Assembly (NCBI GenBank): GCA_025201765.1
Contig: MU623407.1
Span: forward strand, 124,001-188,000
Length of the DNA stretch: 64,000 nt
DNA from: Daldinia sp. FL1419
Lineage: Eukaryota; Ascomycota; Sordariomycetes; Xylariales; Hypoxylaceae
Direction: 5' to 3'
The notes under the pieces were generated by a model that was not told the DNA's origin, searched no databases, and was given only the letters and a program-made list of their open reading frames with translations. Positions within the stretch are counted from its first letter, which is position 1. Each line of letters begins with the position of its first letter. Shown here piece by piece: positions 48,298-60,362 of the stretch. Made by a program: the position numbers and the translations under genes.

Positions 48298-49562
48298 TTA
48301 TTTCAAGGCGTTAACGACGGCGGTGTACGCGGGCTTGGGGTTGAAGCTGCCGTCGAACAGGAGGGGGTTAGTGCTCGCTCTCCAGGAGTCCTATTTTATC
48401 TCGCGTCAGCAAAGCCATCATCCAATCTATCCCTCTACCGAGCGGTTACTTACGGGGTCGCGAACTCCCCAGACGGTGATGCCGACGCACTTGGGCTCGT
48501 CGAGACAGGCCTTGGTGACGGCGGCGTAGTCGTTGGCGGGAGCGGTCTGGATGTCGACTTCGGTGAAGGCGACTTCCTGGACGCCGGTCGCGGCGAGCGC
48601 CTTGATCGACGCGGCGGCTTGGTTGGCGAGGCCCGCGGTCAAGTGCGCTTGCGAGCCGATGCCGTCGATCGGGACGCCGGCTGCGATCCACTTCTTGACG
48701 TGGTCGACCATGCCCCTGGTGAGCTTGGCGCTGTATTGTACGAAGTTAGCGAGTGCTCGGTAGAAATAATCTTTAGGGGAATTCGTGGTCGGTTGGTTAA
48801 AACTGAGGATAGGTGCTTTTGCAACAACTGGAAGCGTATATACGTGCTTATAGATGAAAGCAACGGAATATGTGAAATATACATACGCATTCGGCTGGTC
48901 GAGGTTGTAGTCGTTGATGTACAACTTCGCGTCGGGGTCAGCCTTACGGGCAGCCTCGAAAGCAATGCGAACGAAATCCTCTCCCAGAACCTGAGAGAAT
49001 ACTGACTGGCGGAGGGAACCGTCCTCGTTGAAGATTTCGTTAACGACGTCCTAGGAGCAAATTAGTTTACCTATACCCCAGTAATTTTATATGCTACTAC
49101 GGCGAGACGAACCCAGGCGTAGATCTTGCCCTTGTACCGCGTGACAAGAGTTGTGACGTGGTTCTCGAGGACCTGGGTCAACTTCGTCTTATCCCTAATG
49201 TTAGAGACCCAGCCGGGCAGTTGCGAGTGCCAGCAAAGAGTGTGGCCACGAATGGTCTTGTTGTTGGTCGTGGCCCAGTCGACGAGGTAGTCGGCTCCAG
49301 CGAAGTTGAATCGGCCCTCGGAGGACTCGGTAGCATCCCACTTCATGCTGTTCTCCGGGGTCACCTGGCCGAAGTCTGCCTTGATGATATCGGCGGACTT
49401 GCCGGTCGATAGACGGCTCTGGTCGGCGCAGGTTCCGTAGTACAGCTTTCCCTTTGCCTTGATTAGCTGGTCGATGCTGTCACTTGCCTGGCGTTCGGCG
49501 AGCTCTGTGGGAGCAGCCAAGGCAGCCAGGGGAGCCAGCAGGTATAGCAGAGTAGACTTCAT
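48298..49562 (-). CDS. Secreted GH10 endo-1,4-beta-xylanase
   Basis: Four exons: 49562-49113, 49050-48887, 48730-48454, 48390-48298; 327 aa, typical of a fungal GH10 enzyme without a cellulose-binding module. A signal peptide (MKSTLLYLLAPLAALAAPTE) is followed by a short pro-like ELAERQ. Motifs in order: YYGTCADQ, TPENSMKWDATE, GHTLCWHSQLPGW, WDVVNEIF (acid/base Glu155), INDYNLDQP, GIGSQAHL, FTEVDIQT (nucleophile Glu262) and ITVWGVRDPDSWR. All catalytic residues are present. It degrades xylan in plant cell walls. Intron 2 is 156 nt; the others are about 63 nt. Two GGCTAA sites 10 bp apart lie about 950 bp upstream and could bind XlnR-type activators. It may act alongside the secreted GH127-like enzyme nearby. 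Confidence 0.96.
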
Positions 49563-52271
49563 GTTGTCGGTCTTTTCGGTACGATCAGGTGTTGAATTAT
49601 TCCGCGGAGACTAGGATGAAATTCTCGGATGGCGTAACGGCGGCATTCCTCTGGTTTTATAATCGTCGATCAAAGCACAACGGAGGATAGCACCCGCGGT
49701 ATGTAAGGCTAGACCTGGCTCCGCAGCCACCCCCGTCAAAGTAATTCTTGGAGATTCCACGGCGGTAAAATAGAACACCATAGTGGTTAATTCCCAAGAC
49801 GGAAATATGCGCTTGTCTAGAGCCCCTTTTTCATCTTCCCCTGTATGAACAAGGTGAGATTGAGGGGCGATCGGTGACAATGGCCCGCCAATATAATAAG
49901 CGCCATACGAGCGATGTTGGCAAACCGGAGTAAAGAAGCGCTGTTGTCCCGTCCAAAGAGCCATACGGCTCCGCGAAAAGGAAGGCTGTGGGGTATACCA
50001 CGCCATAATAGCCTAAAGATGATGCTGGTATCGTGTATATATGTGTTTATTATAGTGCATGGGGTCTATCGACATTATTTATAGAAGACGACAGGTAGCG
50101 AACCTCCGATACAAGGTTTGGAAACGTCTCAAGACTACGAACTACGTGGTTTTCAAGAGACTTTTTTGCTGAAAGTATATAGGGAGGGATTGTATAAGTA
50201 TGAAGACAGAATAAGAAGTTAGCCGCAAAACACATTCTAAACGCCTCGAATAAGAGTGGTTAGTGGTTAGTGGTTAGTGGTTGGTTTCCCAATAAAGTAT
50301 TTTACCTGCTCCCGGGTTATCAGCAACTGACGAATTTACTAAGCTGCTTTAAGGTACACCATAATGCCTACCTAGGTAGGTTATATAATGTCGTTGAGGC
50401 TATAGGATCCGGGGATATGCAAGGAAACCTACATAGATGTCAACTAACACGTGGTATAGAAGCGGCACGTTAAGCGAAATGGTAAAATGTCCCACGCTCG
50501 ATACAGGCTAAAGGAGGCTAACTGCTCTTCTGAATATGCGATGACATTGGTGGAAAATTCGAAGACCACGAAAGTAGTATTCGCCAATCTATATATTCGT
50601 CGCTTACCTTATACTGCCGCTGCTTAAATTAGTCGAGGGAGGATGATGTGACGGCAATATACTATTCACGTCTAGACACAATACATACCTGCAAGTAAGA
50701 ATCGATACGTATGACAATAACTCGCCAGACCAGCCCAAGTAAGGTATTGCTTGCACAGTAAAATAATACTAGCAGTTGCTAGCCTCCGAAGAGTGGGACA
50801 GATCTAATCGTATTAACCTAGGTTAGATCCTTGATTAGATCGAACCAGCAGGATAAGTGACTACTAAAAGGCTTGGTGTTGCTCGACTTTACCAAAGCTG
50901 GGATCCCACCAGGAGATATTTGCCCAATCGAGAAACTATCCAGTAAAAGTAACGTCTTTTTAGGGAATATATCAGCGAGCTGATTCCCTAGTCTGAGATA
51001 GTTGCTCGAAAGGAGCAATGAAGTTCTCGAAGCTGCTAATACAGTAACCGTTAGTTTGGTGCTTGCTGTCGTTTACTAGCTTATGCGTAGCCCTATCGCG
51101 TTTAGTTTGATTCGTCAAGTAATATATTCCACCTCCATTTTAAGATGGAGATTTCAGCTCTCTTCTTGTTCTTTTCGAAATAAGGGAATCTTTGTCGGTT
51201 CACGAATTTCACGTGGATGTAGGTAATGGGCTTTATGCTCGGATAGTGAACGAGTATCGGATCGCGAACACACCCGATATCCCTTGGGGTTAGTGACGAT
51301 CACTGCCTTCAGCCTTGCTTCCCATTTCCCCTGCGACGTCATGGCTCACTGCTTGTGAACCATCATCAGACCATGGACGAGGGGTAGTGTGTTAGAAAGT
51401 AGCTTAGCTTTGGGCAAGGTGATGCACCTAGGGTAGCCTCTACCAACGATCCATTATTTCTTTGTGTTTGTGCAAGATGGTCGTCTGTCCCCTCAATTAT
51501 TAGTGCTTCGTCTTTTTCGGTTTCAACTTGACCGCTTCATTCATACTTTTATTCTGCTTTCACAAATCTCGGGGTTTATACCTATGCGAAAGATACTGTA
51601 TATATCGAAAAGAGCGTTTATTTTCCTATCCTTGGCGGAAGCTCAATGTCGACTATGATAATTAAATCGATTAGATCGACCTGCAGGTAGATCCTCCGCG
51701 TCTCACAAGCCAAGGAGCAGAGAGAGAGGTTTAACCTAGTGGGTGGTAGCTTTGGCTTGGAGGCTGGTTTGAGGTTGGAGACGGACGTATCAAAAGCACG
51801 GCAAAATTTGAGCAGGTCAACCTATGAACGACTTTTTGTCTTTTTTTTTAACATTACGAAAATAGGGTCCGTTAGGTATAATTCAATTAATTGATTCCAA
51901 GCTCTCTTATCACAAGATAGGTAGGAGGTAGGCACGAGTTAGGTACGTCTTTCAAAATTTATTATGGGGAGATCCCTTACGATATTGAAAGTTTAGGCGG
52001 CCTCGGTTTCCACTGATTGGAGCCCAGAGCTTCCCCAAACTGAACCTAAATTGACCCAGACTTAGCCCAAACTGGGGCGTTGGACACTGCTGACAGCGGG
52101 AGCTTTTTAAGGTTTAGGTCGGAAGTTTAAAGGTCAGGGGCCCCCTAAAGTGAGACCCAAATGAGGCCCCTTCCAGCTGACTGGCAACCTGAGTACAGTG
52201 TGTAACGCGGCACGATTTCGTCACGTCCTTTTTACTAAACCTAAAGCTACCGCTACCGTTTCCATCCAATA
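49563..52271. other. Intergenic region between divergent GH10 and atg22 genes
   Basis: About 2.7 kb without a supported gene. It contains three copies of GTGGTTA in a row (about 50258-50282) and weak minus-strand ORFs (50818-51018; 51154-51342) with no convincing domain. The last few hundred bases before 52272 should hold the atg22 promoter. Confidence 0.5.
50507..50522 (+). promoter_or_regulatory. Paired GGCTAA motifs, candidate XlnR-type sites
   Basis: GGCTAA at 50507-50512 and at 50517-50522, one helical turn apart, about 950 bp upstream of the xylanase start codon. XlnR/Xyr1 regulators of fungal xylanases recognise GGCTAA/GGCTAR. The motif is short and the distance is large, so this is only a candidate. 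Confidence 0.3.
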
Positions 52272-54453
52272 ATGGTCCCTCGGAATGATGACCAGCTACG
52301 GCGCCCAGCTCCAAATTCTCGCTTACTCTCAGTCCAGTCCATCGTCTCTAAATATTCCCTTCGTTCTCACTCTTCCTCCTTCGAAGCAGACGATGAACGA
52401 TCGACATCTACTGAGTCAGGCAGAATGACACCTACACCTAGTATCGAGAACGGATCGCCCTCTGGTCGCTACCATGGTGAAGATACTCGCCCGACTAGCA
52501 GTAAGGAGCTTGCTGGTTGGTACATGTATGCCTTTGCTGCTGAAACCTACGTAATATGCGGTTAGTAATCCCGTGCTCTCGATCTCGATGCGTATTATCG
52601 GCTTTGGGGAAGATGCTGACAATCACTTAGCTATATGTGAGTTTAGTTCCACTCTTCCTTCGATACCTATCCCGGATCATGCCTAGTCCAGCAACCGTTG
52701 TATTCGAAGACATCTGCGCACCATTGTCGTAGCCGTCCAGACATGACTTTATCAAACATGAGCTTACCGATCGCGAATAGCTTCGTTCATTCCGATTCTT
52801 TTAGAAAGCTTGGCTAGGGAAAATGGTGTTCTCTTAAAGGACCGGCAAAGTCCTTGCACGAGAACCTCGGATGGCCCGTGTATCGTCACCATTGTCGGCA
52901 TCGAGATCAACACCGCTAGTTTTGCTATGTATACTTTCAGTATAAGTGTGCTGCTCCAGGCGTTACTAGTAGTTAGTATTAGCTGCGCGGCTGACCACGG
53001 CAACTATCGGAAGCGTCTTCTCTTAACTTTTGCGTGGATTGGAAGCTTCTGCGTCATGTGCTATATTTTCATCTTCAAGGAAATATACGTACTCGGCGCG
53101 TTGTTGGCTATCGTCTCCAACACATCCTTCGGCGCATCATTTGTCCTGTTGAACTCGTTTCTTCCTCTCCTTGTCCGCCATCACCCGAGAGTCTTGGAAT
53201 CGGTGGCCGGTATATCCGAAGATGAAGACCTAGAATCAGATACCGCAATCGAACCCCCTTCTCGGTCGACGTCCCCAACCATCGCTGAGGATTCGGTAGC
53301 TACTTCGACAACACCCTTGCTTGCGCAGAATGACGGTAGTTCCGAAATCCATAATTTGCGACGAGTTCCCACTCACGAGGAGCTTACCTCCATCGAGCTT
53401 CAACTCTCTAGTGAGATCTCTGCGAAAGGGATCGGGATCGGCTATGGTGCTGCATTATTCGTGCAATGCGCTTCCATATTGATATTAGTGAGCATGCATA
53501 GTTCCATTTGGTCGCAACGGGTCGTGCTATGTTTTATTGGGGCATGGTGGGCCGTTTTCACGATACCTGCAGCTATATGGCTTAGAGCTAGACCTGGGCC
53601 TCCTCTTGTGGAGAGTCGATACCAAGGCGCCCGTGCTTGGATATCTTACTTTGCCTACTCATGGAAGAATCTATTCCGAACGGTAAAACTTGCTCGCCGT
53701 TTAATCGACGTTGTTTTGTTTCTGGCGAGTTGGTTTCTGATATCCGATGCCATTGCGACAACATCCTCAACTGCTATATTATTTGCGAAGACGACATTAC
53801 ACATGGAACCGTGGGCGTTAGGGATGATTAACGTTATATCTACGACTACAGGGGTTTTGGGTGCCTTTAGTTGGTCGTTTATCTCGAGATATTTCAAGCT
53901 GAAGCCTCATCAAACTGTGTTGAGTTGTATTGCGATTTTTGAAATTATACCTATTTATGGTCTTCTAGGCTATCTACCTCTTGTTAAACGGTGGGGAGTC
54001 TTCGGGCTCCAGCAGCCGTGGGAAATGTACCCATTGGCCGCCGTTTACGGTATCGTCCTCGGCGGACTCAGTTCGTACTGCCGATCACTATATGGAGAAC
54101 TGATACCTCCCGGCTCCGAAGCCGCATTCTACGCGCTATATGCTATCACCGACAAGGGTTCAAGTATATTCGGACCTGTTATAGTGGGAGCTATCATAGA
54201 TGCATCTGGTGAAATTCGACCGGCGTTTTGGTTCTTGGCAGCGTTGGTCAGCCTTCCCGCACCGATCATATATTTCGTCAACGTCGAACGCGGAAAGTTC
54301 GAAGGGGAGAAACTAGCCGAGGTCATTGAAGGTTTTAAGAATGGAGATGATATTCATGAAGGCAGACTTGGTAATGGCGTCGAGAGTCAAGGAATACATC
54401 CAGCCTATGATGGGCAAGATGACGAGGAGATTGGCGGTTATGCGAGGTCATAA
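52272..54453 (+). CDS. atg22: Autophagy-related protein 22 (vacuolar amino-acid effluxer)
   Basis: Exons 52272-52560, a 6-nt microexon 52631-52636, and 52781-54453; 655 aa. Atg22 is an MFS-fold vacuolar membrane permease that exports amino acids after autophagic breakdown. The start KELAGWYMYAFAAETYVIC leads into SSFIPILLESLARENGVLL, DRQSPC, and many hydrophobic segments, ending with YGELIPPGSEAAFYALYAIT and GSSIFGPVIVGAI, which are Atg22 hallmarks. A long hydrophilic loop (about residues 230-310, rich in Ser, Thr, Glu) follows the fourth membrane segment, as usual for the family. The microexon is needed to keep the usual spacing of CxxxSFxP; joining exon 1 straight to the last exon also keeps frame but loses two residues. 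Confidence 0.93.
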
Positions 54454-55948
54454 TACCCCCGGATTTGCTCGAGAGTACTTTCATGTAAGGGCCTATCTTG
54501 CATAGCGATGGCGTTGACTCTTCTTCACTTATATAGGGAAAGACTGGACAGGCCTAATTTCTAGATATCTCACTCAGATTTTAACCTGAGGACCTAATTT
54601 AATCGAACACTTACAACACCCGGCGAGTCGTGTATGGGTCGTTCCTTGTTTGGCATACTGATCGCGATGTCGCACGGAAGCTAGCCAATGCTATTATGCG
54701 CTGCAGCCATCGCCCGCCAATAGTAGCGGGTAAGCTGTATATGAGCCCTGATATACGGGTTACCAATGCTAATTGGCCCCTCGATCTTAACGGTACTTAG
54801 GTGCGTATCTAATATTTAGTAAATGATGGACAGAAGTTAAATCGAAATAGCAATCTCGTTACAAAGCAAAGAAAAAAAAAACCAAATTCGAGATATCATA
54901 CGGTTATGATACAAACGAGTGATGAAAATAAAATAAACCAGCCCGGAATATATGATCAACATTACCGAAGATCTGTAAGCCCAGCACTTTGGGCTTTATC
55001 GGTTGCTGGATACGGTAAGTACTAACATGGTACATTTCTACATAGTGCCTACTGTGGTAAGTAAATTATACCGAACTAGGCTTAGGGTATATCGATAGTT
55101 AACTGTAGCTTCCCAGGCCTAGTATTTTGGACTTGGGACCTCCACTCGCATCTCATTTCTCCTCTTCAAGTCTTCTCCAAATCAAAACACAATTTGAAGC
55201 GTAAATGTCACAACTGACGGTGCTACTTAAGCGGTGGTAGCTCAATCGGAACGCGGAACGCGCTATCGAAAATACCTACATGCACGTAGGAAATTGATTT
55301 CGTCTTTATAATTATAACTAGGTAGTTATACACGCTGTAAGTACGTATTGTCATCATCATTATTAATATCCCTTTCTATTTTTCTGGGGTATGGATATTT
55401 CTATCTATGTAGTTATGGTAGCTAATAGCTTGTCTGTTCCGTATCAGGTCCGAATCGGCACCCGTTCCCCGGATTTTTAGTCGATACCGACAACCCCTTT
55501 GTTATAGTATACACATCCCGGAGCTATCATATATCCATTGGGACAGCTATGTTGTGATTCGGTCCCCGGCGCATTGTAACACGGTGTAGAGTAGGACCTC
55601 GGAGAGACGCGCCAAGCTACCAAATATTTCCCCCCTTCCCCGCCACATCCGTTTCCGGCTTACAATTTCTCAATCGCATCGTGGCCAAATTTCATCCAAC
55701 GTCGCGAGCTTCGCTCTCGGCACGCATAGGTGTAGGATTAGCCTCGATATAGTCCGATACGCGCCTATCTTTGTTCGACAGCTGGTCGCCAAATTTGGTT
55801 AGATACTTGTATTTGCGCGAAAGATCACAACTTTTCTTTTCTGGAGCGCATTCTACCCCCTTAACCAGCCATCGATTTCGTATTTTATAGTTCACGTTTG
55901 CGCGTTTCAACTTCTATATAAACAAATTACCATCCAACATATGCGATA
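54454..55948. other. Intergenic region
   Basis: 3' flank of atg22 and promoter region of the BAH-PHD gene. It has AT-rich stretches, an A run near 54869-54879 and CCTACGTA motifs. The minus-strand ORF at 55692-55910 is not family-like. No RNA gene was recognised. Confidence 0.5.
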
Positions 55949-57367
55949 ATGGCGACAGCTCGTAAACGGCCGCGTCCAGAGCTGGAGGAGAGCCAGGCAG
56001 AATGTCCCTTTAGCGTTATTCATCCCAATCCAAATGAGAAGGAAAAGAAAGCGAAGCGTAGACGGCAGGAATCCGAAGACCATCCGCAGCCTAAGATCCT
56101 GCTTCAAGCCTCGCCTTTCTCGCCCATGGGCAAATTTAAAGATCCCAATAACACCATGGATCGGCATTATCAAGTTCAACCATATCAGAAATGGATGGAT
56201 ATGACGCGGTACAATAGCTTTGTCCGTAAGTCTCTCAGATTCTTTGTCCATCGTATACTATACTTACGGATGTCTTAGTAAACGGCGTGAAATACTGGAG
56301 CGAAGGTTTTATATTCGTAGCCAACAGCTCAACGATCGAGCGGCAGAAAAACCCAAGCGATGCCTTACAACCCAGAAAGAAGTCGGACGATGACTGGGTA
56401 GCTAGGATATTGGAAATTCGGGCAGCCGACGAACATCATGTTTATGCCCGCGTGTATTGGATGTATTGGCCGGATGAATTGCCAGCGGGTACGCAAGATG
56501 GGAAGAAAACCATACAGGGACGGCAATGGTATCATGGCGCAAACGAGTTGATCGCGTCCAATCATAGTAAGGCATTGTCACATTTTCCGATTTGTAACCT
56601 ACCCCTAACAACATATAGTGGATGTGATTAATGTAGTCAGTGTTACTGCCGCAGCGACCGTCAATCAATGGGACGAGACGAACGAAGATGAAGTGCAACC
56701 AGCGCTTTATTGGCGGCAGGCATTCGATGTCCGGAGTATGGAACTCTCTGTAAGTTTAGCCGGTTCTGTTTAGTTTCTTTCAACTAACGAGATATAGTCT
56801 GCAGAGCTGCGCTGCAAGTGTAACCGCCCCGAGAATCCAGATAAGAGACTGTTCGGCTGTTCGAACAATGAGTGCAAAAAATGGCTTCATGACGAGTGTC
56901 TAATTCACGAAACACTCCTAAAGACATATGAGCGCCTAGGAACGGATAAACCGCACAAACCAACACCAGTAAAACAGGAGGAAGCGGGTGAAGGGGCTAG
57001 ACGGCCATTGAGTCCTAGTGAGAGTGGTGCGGCGCAAACAGCTGAGCAATCGATCGATGTCAAGCCCGAAGAACAACAAACAATAAGACTTGCCGAAGTC
57101 GAACAAACATTTTCAAGTATCAAAGCTGGAGGTGCGGGTGCTCCTGCTTCAAATTCTAGGTCCAAGCACAAAGGGCGAGGTCGTAAGCCGGAATTGAATA
57201 ACCAGGCGGCAGCGAAGCCATATGAAGGACTGTTCCAGGGCGTGATCCAAAGCGACCTAAGTCCACCGGTCCTCGAGATCACGGACCTTCGAGAGAGTGT
57301 TACGGGCGGAGATAAGTCGTGGACGGAACCCCTCCGCTGCTTAATCTGTGATCACGAGATCCAGTAG
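55949..57367 (+). CDS. BAH-PHD domain chromatin protein, EPR-1-like
   Basis: Four exons (55949-56225, 56279-56566, 56619-56749, 56798-57367) give 421 aa. An N-terminal basic segment (KEKKAKRRRQE) could be a nuclear signal. A BAH domain follows (about 93-230: GVKYWSEGFIFVANSS, DDDWVARILEIRA, VYWMYWPDELP). A PHD-type zinc finger starts at Cys238 (CKCNRPENPDKRLFGC, NNECKKWLHDEC). The C-terminal third is disordered and ends with a CLIC pair. This BAH-then-PHD order is that of EPR-1, the H3K27me3 reader for Polycomb-type silencing in Neurospora. Orthology is inferred from architecture and not proven; other fungal BAH-PHD proteins exist. Introns are 48-53 nt with good branch sites. Confidence 0.85.
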
Positions 57368-58514
57368 TCGATGATACCAATGCTCTATGTTTATTCCACG
57401 ACGCGTTGCTGGTTATTTCGAAGTTGGATGAGTATATATTTCCGTCGCTTGTGCTTTGCCACAGAGAGCCTCATCTTTTTTTTCGCTTGGCGTTTTTGGG
57501 AGCAATTTGTGATACCCTGCATTTTTGCGGGGTGACTGTTTTTTGGATGTTCCAAGTACAAAGTAAAAGCTGAGTTCTAAGTGAGGTAGTTAAGATAGCT
57601 GGAGTAGATTGGAAGCGCCGGGCAGCGTTGGAACGATGGGAGAAAGGTTACGGGTTGTGGGCACCTTGAGGGTCTACAGGGATAAGTCAGCCAGACTCAT
57701 CTACACTAGAGAGCTAGGTAGTGTCCATGTTAGTCAGTATGGTATGATCGTATCGTCGAGCTCTTGTGGGTTGGCTTTTCCAGTTGATTCTGTATATAGG
57801 GATAGTATTAAGAAAAAAGTCATCCTGAAATCTCATATCTGATACGTAGGATGAAAAGCAAAGTAATATCATCTACACGTGTAGGGATATTCAAGATTAA
57901 GAATTTCAGATCCGAGTACTACAGAACTAAGACTTAAGAGGAAGATGTTATAGTTATAGTTATGAGCTTAGAACTTATATGGAAAGTCCTCCGAAGACTA
58001 CGAGAACCATTCAGGGTTATTTCAGGTTGCCGAAGCCACTATTTGTTTTCAGCGTCTACTCTGTAAACGATATTATGTCTTATTATTGTTTAGTTATCCG
58101 GATATATAATTGTTGTTTATACGAGTACCTTCTAATTTTAGGAATATATTGAAAGATGTTGTAAAGAACATCAGATACATGTTCATGCATCAGTTGCATC
58201 TGCAGCTGAGGCTTATCTCTTTCCAGCTTGCAGCTAACGTAGAGCACAGCGTACAGCGTGCAGCTCCCCCCCTAGGTTTGAGGTACTTACCACGTAGGGA
58301 AACGGCCCACTTTTGCAGCGTACCCCACTATCGATTGAAACGCCAAACTGCGGTCGACACTCAAATGTTCCCCCTCCACCATCTTAAAAGAATATCAATC
58401 TCAACTACTACTCCCAACTCTCTCGCAGGTTGTCTAGATTATCTCTGGATCCATTACTTCGTAGAACCCATCGAAGAAACCGTAAAAGATATCACAAATC
58501 CGTTAAGACTCACC
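57368..58514. other. Intergenic region
   Basis: 3' flank of the BAH-PHD gene and promoter of capping protein beta. An ORF of 215 codons (58110-58757) runs through the capping-protein first exon in frame and into its intron; it is a chance read-through. Confidence 0.5.
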
Positions 58515-59924
58515 ATGGCCGACCCTTTTGATTCGGCTCTGTATGTATTCCCCTGCTCCTGTTCCCCCCCTCGCTGCCCTACTCTGTATACCTATACCCA
58601 AATCACATCATCTAATAAGAGATATGTATACATTTGTACTATATCCTATATGTTACCTAGGTATACGTATATACTACGACTAATGCTAATCCACCCCCCT
58701 ATTACAACAGTGACCTCCTCCGACGTCTCAACCCCAAACACACAACCGCACACCTAAACTCTCTAATCCACCTGGCACCCGATCTAACAGAGGACCTACT
58801 CTCCTCCGTCGACCAGCCCCTATCTATCCGGAAGTGCAAGCAATCCGGCCGAGACTACTTACTATGCGACTACAACCGAGACGGTGATAGCTACCGCTCG
58901 CCGTGGAGCAACGAGTTCGACCCCCCACTTGAGGGTGGTGCTGCCTCTGCAGCTAGCTTGCCGTCCGAGAAGGTCCGGAAGATGGAGGTTCGAGCCAACG
59001 AAGCTTTCGATCTCTACCGAGAGCTCTACTACGAGGGCGGAGTTAGCAGCGTTTACTTTTGGAACCTGGATGATGGTTTCGCCGGTGTTGTACTTTTGAA
59101 GAAGGGTAAGTCTGGCTTATGAATTTTTGTTATTTTTCGATATGTGGGAAGTGACCCCAGGGCTTGCCTTGTCTCGCCGCGTCGATTCCAAAGGCTACGT
59201 TATGTTCTGTGATTGTGTAATATATTTGAGGGGCGTGCTCCGGGTAGCGGCTGAAGCAAAACTGGGCACTATACCATTCCTGGATTCTCAGGGCTGTTGA
59301 TGTTTTAAAAGTTGCCTCAATTCTAAAACGTCAAGTCTCAGAATTGGTGAAGAGATGGTCACGTAACTGGGTCTAGATTCGGAGGTTACAGATCTTGCAT
59401 CTCACATCTGAGACTTCGAGAAGAAGGCTTACCCACTACGAGAAGACAACCGGTGTAATAAGTGTTGGAGATATATATACTTCATCTATTTTGAATGAGA
59501 TCTCCGCGGCTAATATATTGTATCGGTATCAGAGGCCAGACCGGGGAGCGCGAGTGAGGGTGCTTGGGACTCAATTCACGTCTTCGAGGCGATCGATCGA
59601 GCCCGTTTCACCCAATATAACTTAACATCCACCGTCATCCTATCGTTGTCCACCAACTCGAACAGCCTTGGAGACATGGATCTCTCAGGAAACATGACCC
59701 GCCAGATCGAGATTGAACTGCCGGCAGAGAGCGACGAACAGCAAATTGCCAACATCGGAAAGCTCGTAGAGGATATGGAGCTCAAGATGCGAAACTTGCT
59801 ACAGGAGGTTTACTTCGGAAAGGCCAAGGACGTGGTTGGAGACTTGAGGAGCGTGGGGAGCTTGAGCCAGGACGCCAAGGATAGGGAGGCTCATAAGGAG
59901 CTCGTCGGAAGCATGATGCGATGA
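58515..59924 (+). CDS. cap2: F-actin-capping protein subunit beta
   Basis: Exons 58515-58540, 58711-59105 and 59533-59924; 270 aa, the family's normal length. It pairs with the alpha subunit to cap barbed ends of actin filaments. Landmarks: MADPFDSALDLLRRLNP at the start, SVDQPL, GRDYLLCDYNRDGDSYRSPW, YYEGGVSSVYFWNLDDGFAG, then WDSIHVFEA and GNMTRQIEIELP, ending HKELVGSMMR. The first exon codes for under nine residues, as in many fungal homologues. The second intron (59106-59532, 427 nt) is unusually long for this genome; its acceptor TATCAG follows a GGCTAAT branch site and joins to ARPGSASEGAW. No missing family block is evident. Confidence 0.95.
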
Positions 59925-60316
59925 TGACGGGTGACATCGAACCATTGAGATGACACTTCTAAGATACGGTGATGACGGAAAAGGTGGTTTTACGTCCGGG
60001 CGTAGTTTATGCCTACAGGCCTACAAGCCTACGAGAGCCTCGGACGATGAGTATGACAGCGATGACGAAAAAGTTGCACGGCAGCAACAGATCGGAACGA
60101 TGGCCAGTCACAGGGTTTCGGAAAATATGTCTGACAGTCTGAGACTTGGTAGCTTCGTGTATGGTCCAGGGGGAGGAATACATATCTTACATATCTTAGA
60201 TTAGACGTGAGGCTGTCGTGTCTGGGCACGCAATCTCCCCCCAACAGTTTTGAGTTTGAGTAGATCCAAGGATCCCAGGTCCCCCGCAAGATCTTATTTT
60301 GGTTCGACTTTTTTTT

Positions 60317-60362
<46 letters not shown>

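Noticed and set aside
50818..51018. Copia-type retrotransposon remnant
   Set aside because: A short NQLADIFPKK stretch is suggestive, but there is no integrase, reverse transcriptase or LTR.
58110..58757. 215-codon plus ORF
   Set aside because: It runs in frame through capping-protein exon 1 into its intron; family alignment supports the spliced model instead.
59950..60204. 84-codon plus ORF just after cap2
   Set aside because: No homology pattern; probably 3' UTR.
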